From an uncultured Acidobacteriota bacterium (lineage in GTDB: Bacteria; Acidobacteriota; Blastocatellia; RBC074), in assembly GCA_902825875.1 (NCBI GenBank), contig CADECP010000009.1, positions 107,950-171,949 of the forward strand: a stretch of 64,000 nucleotides of DNA, in the 5' to 3' direction. The notes beneath the pieces were generated by a model. That model ran no database searches. It had not been told where the DNA came from and saw nothing but the letters and a program-made list of their open reading frames with translations. Positions 59,073 to 64,000 of the stretch are shown piece after piece; within the stretch, counting starts at the first letter, position 1, and every line of letters begins with the position of its first letter. A program made the position numbers and the translations under genes.

Positions 59073-61994
59073 TTACTTGACGTTTGCGCGAAGCGTGTTG
59101 GCGGTCAGTCCGTCAACGTTGACAACGATGTCTACGTCGCCGCGTCCGATCAGGGTGCGCGGCAGCAAGGCATTGATTTGATCCAGGCCGACAAAATCCG
59201 TTTGCGCTCCGGCGAAGTTGATTGGAGCCGTAACGCCTCCAACCTGAACCGTCACCGCCGACAAGCTGCTGCGATTGCGAAAACCGGTGCCGAACAGCAG
59301 CAAGAACACTTGATCGCTGGCTGATCCCAGATCAATCGGGCGAGCGACGAAGCTGCTGCTGGCCGAATCGAACACGGCGACCGGTTCAAAGCTTTGCGAA
59401 TTGTCAGCTTTGATTCTCAACACAACTGCCGCTGCCAAACCTTTGCCAGTGGCATTGGCGGCAAACAATCCCGGACTGACGTTGGTCACTTGAGTTGTGC
59501 CGAACGACGACGATCCGAATCCGCTGACCACAGTGATCGAAGCCGTTCCGGCAGCAGTTCCCGGCGGCATCTGGAAATTGATCTGCGTCGGCGAAACGAA
59601 AAACAGCGGAGCGTCGCGTTCGATGTTGGCGCTGTCTTTGATGACTACGCGAGTTCCGGCGAGTTCGTTTGGCAACGGAGACGCCGTCGCAACTTGCGTC
59701 GTCGTCGCCATCGCGTTGCCAAAAATCGTGACCAGCGATTCGACCGCCAGCGAAACTCCGCGATAGTTTGCCGACGAAACCAGCGTCAGCGGATTCGGCG
59801 ATACGACGATTTCCTGCGCGCGAGATTCGCGGCCAGTCGCGTCAACCACGTACAGCAAAGCTCGCCCGGCGAACAACGTCGTCGGCAATGCAAAGCGAAT
59901 TCGTTTGTCGCTTTCTTCCCAAAAGTTGCCGCCAGCAATTTCGTAACGATAAAGGCGGTTGGTTTTGTCGGTCTGTTCGACGATGAGTTTTTTGCCGCTG
60001 GCGGGGAAACGTCCAGTCACAGTAGCCGCCTGTCCGGCACGAAATTCATTTCCTGAATCCGGCAGAAACGCCAGGCAAGGTTTCAAACGTGGTGGGCAAT
60101 CGGTGCAAGGCTGCGAGATCGGAATGATGCTTTCGACGGATTCGCGGCCTTGTGCGTTGATCAGATACAGAATCGTTTCGCGTTCGGGGACTAAATCTAC
60201 GGGGAGTTTCAGCACAATTTGCGAAGCCGATTCGCTGAGGAAGTTCGGTTGCGTCAGCGTCCATTTCTGAAAAGTGTGTTGCGTCACGCGCTGTTCGATG
60301 ACGACTGTGTTGCCGCTTGGCGAAAACGGATTGCCCGAAAGTGTGACCGTGTCGCCCGGAGCCATCTGCAAGGTCTGGTAATTCGTTTCCAGAATTCCGC
60401 ACGATGCGAAACGTGGGCAATCGCTGCACGCGATGGGAATGGCTTGCGAGTTGGAGACGAAACCGCGCGCGTCAGTGACGTAAACGCGCGTCCAGCCACT
60501 TCTCCGTTCGACTGGCATGGAGAAATTGATCTGCGTCGGCGATTCGTAAAAATCCTGAACGTTGTCGCGCGGCAATTGGAAATGGCGTTGTCCTTGATCG
60601 AAATGCACTGTGTTGCCGCTGGCCGAAAACGGCGTGGTGACGTTTTCGCAACAACCTTGCGCGTAAATCGAAATCACCGTGTCCGGGTTGATTTGGAAAT
60701 TCGACAGACCTTGTCCGTTCAAAATGCCCGGATCGGGAGAAGTGCGAATCTGCGGACAGCCGGTGTAATTCGTCGCTGCTTGCCCGGCCAATCGTTTGCG
60801 GAAGTTTTCGCCGAGCGGCGACAAGTTCACCTGGCCATTCCGGGTTTTGTACAAACCGAACAACTCCACGCCTATGCCGTAAAACGGAGCGTTGTCCACC
60901 ACCTGCCAGAACACGGCGTAAGATGCCTGAAACGAGCCTTCGCCTTCCAGCGCGTCGAACATTTCGCTGGTGTGATTGGCGGCGTTGCAATCGCCGTAAC
61001 GCGCGCGCTCGAAACCGTATTCGCCGAGTATGAAATTGTGTTCGGTGATTTCCGGGCGACGCGCTTTGATCAGCGACAACGCAAAATTCAGATCGGCTTT
61101 GTAGCGTTGTTTCAAATTGTCGTTGGGAAAGGTTTCCTTTTGGATCAGGCTTTCCCACGAAGAGTAAGAGTAGTAATCAACTTCGACTTGAGGTGCGACG
61201 TAATCAATCAAGCAGCGATTCCGCAGCGGATCGGTTCGTACCGGATCGCTGACCGGCGAACCGCACAATTCGCCAGTTTGCCAGTTGTGGATTTGATTGA
61301 ACTCCAAACCGGAAAACAGCTTTGCCGACGACGCCGGATATTTTTGCCGTGCCAGTTTGACGCCTTCGGCGCGCGAACGAATCCAGTTGGTGTAAGCGTC
61401 CCAGATCGTGCGTTTGTTCGGCCACAAAGCCATCGCGTTGTCGCCTTCCCAATTCAGGATGATGAAGGTTTTGCCGTTGAACGCCGGAGTGTTCAACAGG
61501 TATTCGCCCAGCCGCCGGATTTCGTCGCGCTCGGCATCGTATTCGGATTGTGTGTACCCGTCGCTCCAATTGCTGGCCATCGCTCCACGCGAATACGTTG
61601 TTAGCATTACTGTGCGAAAGCGCGTGTCTTTCAACACTCGGTCGTAAGCCGGATGCTGCGCCAATTGCACCAAATCCAGATTGCTCGCCAAATTGCCTGG
61701 AAGCCCCAGCCGGTAATCGTCGCGCGTGGCCATCGCGATGCGAATCGTTCGCGTGCCGAGTTCAGCAACCAAATCCGTTCCCCACGTGAGTTGATCGGTT
61801 GTGGCAGGTTTGGCTGCGTCGTTGATGTTCCAGTTGTATACGCCGAATCGGTCAGCGCGCGAAGCTGGCGGCGGCGGAACGGTTGCCGATTGAATTGCAG
61901 ACACGCCGCGCATTGCGTCGGGCGACAGAATGATGGTTGCAGCAAAAAGAAGTCCGGCCAGCGCGAACTGGCGAAACAAAGGCTTGAGCGACAT
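59073..61994 (-). CDS. Secreted glycoside-hydrolase-like protein with TIGR03437-type C-terminal domain
   Basis: 973 residues. Signal peptide (FALAGLLFAATIILSPDAMRG) then a TIM-barrel-like domain of about 400 residues (RADRFGVYNWNINDAA, ELGTRTIRIAM; possible catalytic acids in FIILNWEGDNA and FILGEYGFERARYGD). The middle has three similar Ig-like modules of about 100 residues, each with a proline-and-cysteine pair (CSDCPRFASCG, CTDCPPRLKPC). The end (NVSPGLFAANATGKGLAAAV to VNVDGLTANTLRANVK) is the acidobacterial TIGR03437 type. It probably binds or cleaves a glycan outside the cell. GAGGAAG precedes the ATG. Confidence 0.82.
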   Translation of the reverse strand: MSLKPLFRQFALAGLLFAATIILSPDAMRGVSAIQSATVPPPPASRADRFGVYNWNINDAAKPATTDQLTWGTDLVAELGTRTIRIAMATRDDYRLGLPGNLASNLDLVQLAQHPAYDRVLKDTRFRTVMLTTYSRGAMASNWSDGYTQSEYDAERDEIRRLGEYLLNTPAFNGKTFIILNWEGDNAMALWPNKRTIWDAYTNWIRSRAEGVKLARQKYPASSAKLFSGLEFNQIHNWQTGELCGSPVSDPVRTDPLRNRCLIDYVAPQVEVDYYSYSSWESLIQKETFPNDNLKQRYKADLNFALSLIKARRPEITEHNFILGEYGFERARYGDCNAANHTSEMFDALEGEGSFQASYAVFWQVVDNAPFYGIGVELFGLYKTRNGQVNLSPLGENFRKRLAGQAATNYTGCPQIRTSPDPGILNGQGLSNFQINPDTVISIYAQGCCENVTTPFSASGNTVHFDQGQRHFQLPRDNVQDFYESPTQINFSMPVERRSGWTRVYVTDARGFVSNSQAIPIACSDCPRFASCGILETNYQTLQMAPGDTVTLSGNPFSPSGNTVVIEQRVTQHTFQKWTLTQPNFLSESASQIVLKLPVDLVPERETILYLINAQGRESVESIIPISQPCTDCPPRLKPCLAFLPDSGNEFRAGQAATVTGRFPASGKKLIVEQTDKTNRLYRYEIAGGNFWEESDKRIRFALPTTLFAGRALLYVVDATGRESRAQEIVVSPNPLTLVSSANYRGVSLAVESLVTIFGNAMATTTQVATASPLPNELAGTRVVIKDSANIERDAPLFFVSPTQINFQMPPGTAAGTASITVVSGFGSSSFGTTQVTNVSPGLFAANATGKGLAAAVVLRIKADNSQSFEPVAVFDSASSSFVARPIDLGSASDQVFLLLFGTGFRNRSSLSAVTVQVGGVTAPINFAGAQTDFVGLDQINALLPRTLIGRGDVDIVVNVDGLTANTLRANVK

Positions 61995-62107
61995 AACTAC
62001 TTCCTCAAGTTGAAAGTTGGGATTGATTCAGGGAACAGCGGCGGTTTTTTTTGGGAAGGGGCAAGCCGTTGGTTTCGAGGGCGGGCGGATCATAGCCTGA
62101 AACGACA

Positions 62108-62133
62108 AAAGGACGCAAAATTTTGCGTCCTTT
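62108..62133. repeat. 26-bp perfect palindrome
   Basis: AAAGGACGCAAAA followed by its exact inverse TTTTGCGTCCTTT, with no spacer. It lies between the last gene of the window and the glycoside-hydrolase-like gene, both on the minus strand, and may be the terminator of the first or an operator. Confidence 0.65.
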
Positions 62134-62153
62134 CGTCAGTTTAGGTTATGGCA

Positions 62154-62222
62154 CGGAACCGGAAGCAACCGGGCTGGTTACAAGAGCACCCAGTCTCTAC
62201 CGCTCCTGGTTCCTTACCGAAC
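62154..62222. repeat. Degenerate family A-like repeat arm
   Basis: GGCACGGAACCGGAAGCAACC and CTACCGCTCCTGGTTCCTTACC echo the inner arms of family A (GGTACGGAAC, CTACCGCT, GGTTCCGTACC). The 14-bp family A ends are missing. It adjoins the stop codon of the last gene. Confidence 0.5.
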
Positions 62223-62226
62223 TTGA

Positions 62227-63999
62227 TTAGCAGCTTGGCGGGAACACCGGAATGACGTAGCCGTTGGTCGCGTTCAACGTCAGAGCGTGCAGGTTATGGC
62301 CTTGGTTAAAGGCTCCTGCTGAACTGGCCGCGTTAGCGTTGAAGTTGATCGCCGCTCCAGTGATACCGATCGCTCCGGTTTGATTGAAGACTTTCGCCCA
62401 GCCAGTGCGTCCGGCAGGAATGAAGGTTTCAAAACGAGGCGTCGTACGCGGGAAGTTGTTGGTAATCGAATTACGCAACTGGCAGCCGCCCGCAACCGAG
62501 AAGCTCAGCGCGTTTTCCGCATCGTCGTACAGAATGCCGAACAGCGTTCCAAGCGATGAAGCTCCGATGCCAAGATTGCCTGCGATACGGTTGATGACCA
62601 CCAAGGTGTCGTTTCCATCAGCACGCGATCCGACATTGTCGAGCGCCAAAACTGCAGGCAGACGGTTGTAATTCTGACCGTCAAACGCCAGAGTCGCCGT
62701 CACCGAGTTACCATCGCAGGGCGAAGCCGAACCTGCGGCAAAGGCTTCCGCTCCGAGATTGGCAGCGTGACCGGAAGCGAACTTCACGTATTCATCTCCA
62801 ATCAGATAGTTGAAATTGACCGGACAACCAATTCGTCCGTCAACTGCAACGGCAACGATGTAACCGGTTGTGCCCGGATCAAGGTCTGAAGCCAGGAAGC
62901 TGGCAGTCTGATTCGCCGTTAAGCAAATGTAGCTGTCGGCGATCGCGCAGCTTTCCGCCACGAAGAACAAGTGAACCCACGCATCACGTTGCGGATGCAC
63001 GTTGGTGATGTTGATGCGAGTGTTTTGCGCGTTGCCGCTGGTCGCACCCGAAGTGTAGACGTTGTAAATCAGAACCGAACCGGCTTTCTGATCGCTCATT
63101 TCTGAAGTCGCCGGAACAGGAATACCGGGTCCGACAGGATCGCTGCACGGAGCCGCGCCAGGAGCGAAGATCGCCACGGCATATCCACTCGGAACCGTAT
63201 TGGCGGTGTTGCAAGCGATTGTCAGGCCGACGCTCGCCGCAGCATTCTGGATGCCGGTCGTCGAACCGCTACCGGCTTCAGGATTGCCAGGACCAATCTG
63301 GTAAACGATTTCATTGCGCGTGTGATAAAGAATCGCCTGGAAATCGAAGTTCTGGCCATCGCTACCAAAGTGGTCAACGTCCTGCCATTGGAAAACTGTG
63401 CAGGCTTCGGCGCATCCGCCGAAATCGTTCGGACGCGGACAAGTGGCGAAGTATTGAGCGTATACACCACCATTGACGACCAAATCATCGTGCAGCGGAT
63501 AAATGCGCGCGCCTCCGCCTGTGCTTGGCGTAACAGGCAACGGGCAATCGTTGCTCAGGTCTGGACCATCATCCGTCTGATCCGTTGAAATGTAACCATT
63601 GGTTGTAACCGCGACTGTGGTCAGAGCCGATCCATAAAAACTGAAAGGGGCTTGCAAGGTGTAAGGAAAACCCTCGTCGTCGCCCGTTCCCAGATTGGTT
63701 CCGGTTCCGCTGATGTCAACGAATTGATAAGGAACAGGGTTGGCTCCCTGGTTATCGCGCCAGGTATTGCCGAAACCGTCCGGGCCGCCAGTCGCGTTCG
63801 GAGCGGCTTTGCCAGCCGATTTCGCCGCCGCGCTTTGCGCGCCACGGCATTGGTTCCAGGTAGCCACAGCAGCATCAAACGCCGAACGTTTGGTTTGGTT
63901 GTTGCGGTCGGCGGCCAATGCTTCTTTGGCCGCTTCCATCGCAGCCAATTGCGAATCGCAGTTGTTTTGCGCCTGACTGGTTGAGTTGGAAAACACGTT
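62227..63999 (-). CDS. Cysteine-containing secreted protein of unknown function (5' end outside window)
   Basis: At least 590 residues; the frame is open to the window edge, so the true start and a signal peptide probably lie beyond it. Residues about 75-290 form a beta-rich domain seen in acidobacterial extracellular proteins ([67 protein letters not shown]), similar in layout to NIDO-like or PQQ-free surface domains. The second half repeats short beta motifs ([18 protein letters not shown]). It ends in a Cys. No enzyme motif is seen. Likely a surface or secreted structural protein. Confidence 0.7.
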   Translation of the reverse strand, partial: NVFSNSTSQAQNNCDSQLAAMEAAKEALAADRNNQTKRSAFDAAVATWNQCRGAQSAAAKSAGKAAPNATGGPDGFGNTWRDNQGANPVPYQFVDISGTGTNLGTGDDEGFPYTLQAPFSFYGSALTTVAVTTNGYISTDQTDDGPDLSNDCPLPVTPSTGGGARIYPLHDDLVVNGGVYAQYFATCPRPNDFGGCAEACTVFQWQDVDHFGSDGQNFDFQAILYHTRNEIVYQIGPGNPEAGSGSTTGIQNAAASVGLTIACNTANTVPSGYAVAIFAPGAAPCSDPVGPGIPVPATSEMSDQKAGSVLIYNVYTSGATSGNAQNTRINITNVHPQRDAWVHLFFVAESCAIADSYICLTANQTASFLASDLDPGTTGYIVAVAVDGRIGCPVNFNYLIGDEYVKFASGHAANLGAEAFAAGSASPCDGNSVTATLAFDGQNYNRLPAVLALDNVGSRADGNDTLVVINRIAGNLGIGASSLGTLFGILYDDAENALSFSVAGGCQLRNSITNNFPRTTPRFETFIPAGRTGWAKVFNQTGAIGITGAAINFNANAASSAGAFNQGHNLHALTLNATNGYVIPVFPPSC

Positions 64000-64000
64000 G

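Overview
The window looks like a chromosomal segment of an Acidobacteriota bacterium. This is inferred from gene content and not from a marker gene. It holds very long Oar-type TonB-dependent receptors with an N-terminal carboxypeptidase-regulatory-like domain, a Solibacter-type (TIGR03437-like) C-terminal domain on a secreted protein, many secreted S9/S10/M1/M24/M48/DUF885 peptidases, a DUF1501 protein, and RND efflux genes. I found no rRNA, tRNA, CRISPR array, phage module or transposase gene.

Layout. 1-4.8 kb: two TonB-dependent receptor genes (the first cut by the window edge). 5.2-9.8 kb: RND efflux permease and adaptor. 10.1-23.7 kb: a Uma2-type nuclease, an S9 peptidase, an S10 carboxypeptidase, a 1778-residue modular surface protein (BACON, P-domain, TIG, dockerin-like, cohesin-like), a second S9 peptidase and a DsbA-like oxidoreductase. 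23.8-29.5 kb: M48 protease, endonuclease III, a VOC-cupin fusion, a decayed vapBC-like toxin-antitoxin pair, a repeat-rich gap, and a TIR/FGE-sulfatase gene split by two frameshifts. 29.8-40.1 kb: Xaa-Pro peptidase, M1 aminopeptidase, a four-gene trans-4-hydroxyproline catabolic operon and a DUF885 protein. 40.5-47.2 kb: a six-gene operon (PQQ-propeller protein, hydantoinase/oxoprolinase, LolA-like protein, a small HExxH protein, BadF-type sugar kinase, NanE). 47.3-52.7 kb: GMC oxidoreductase, small zinc-ribbon protein, membrane glycosyltransferase-like protein, DUF1501 protein and a small membrane protein. 52.8-59 kb: sugar catabolism (amylo-alpha-1,6-glucosidase, Zwf, Gnd, glucose 1-dehydrogenase). 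59-64 kb: two secreted proteins, the last cut by the window edge.

How the genes may work together. Secreted peptidases, including one specific for Xaa-Pro bonds, lie next to the hydroxyproline operon. This fits scavenging of hydroxyproline-rich peptides (collagen- or extensin-like). The sugar genes form an oxidative pentose phosphate block fed by branched glucan.

The most striking feature is a dense set of palindromic and short-tandem repeats, about two dozen copies of at least ten families, mostly at gene ends. Several copies lie inside reading frames without breaking them. The clearest are three different families inside two consecutive genes of the hydroxyproline operon (34208-37001), where repeat DNA has become protein sequence. 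One of these forms the linker between two domains that are separate subunits in related enzymes.
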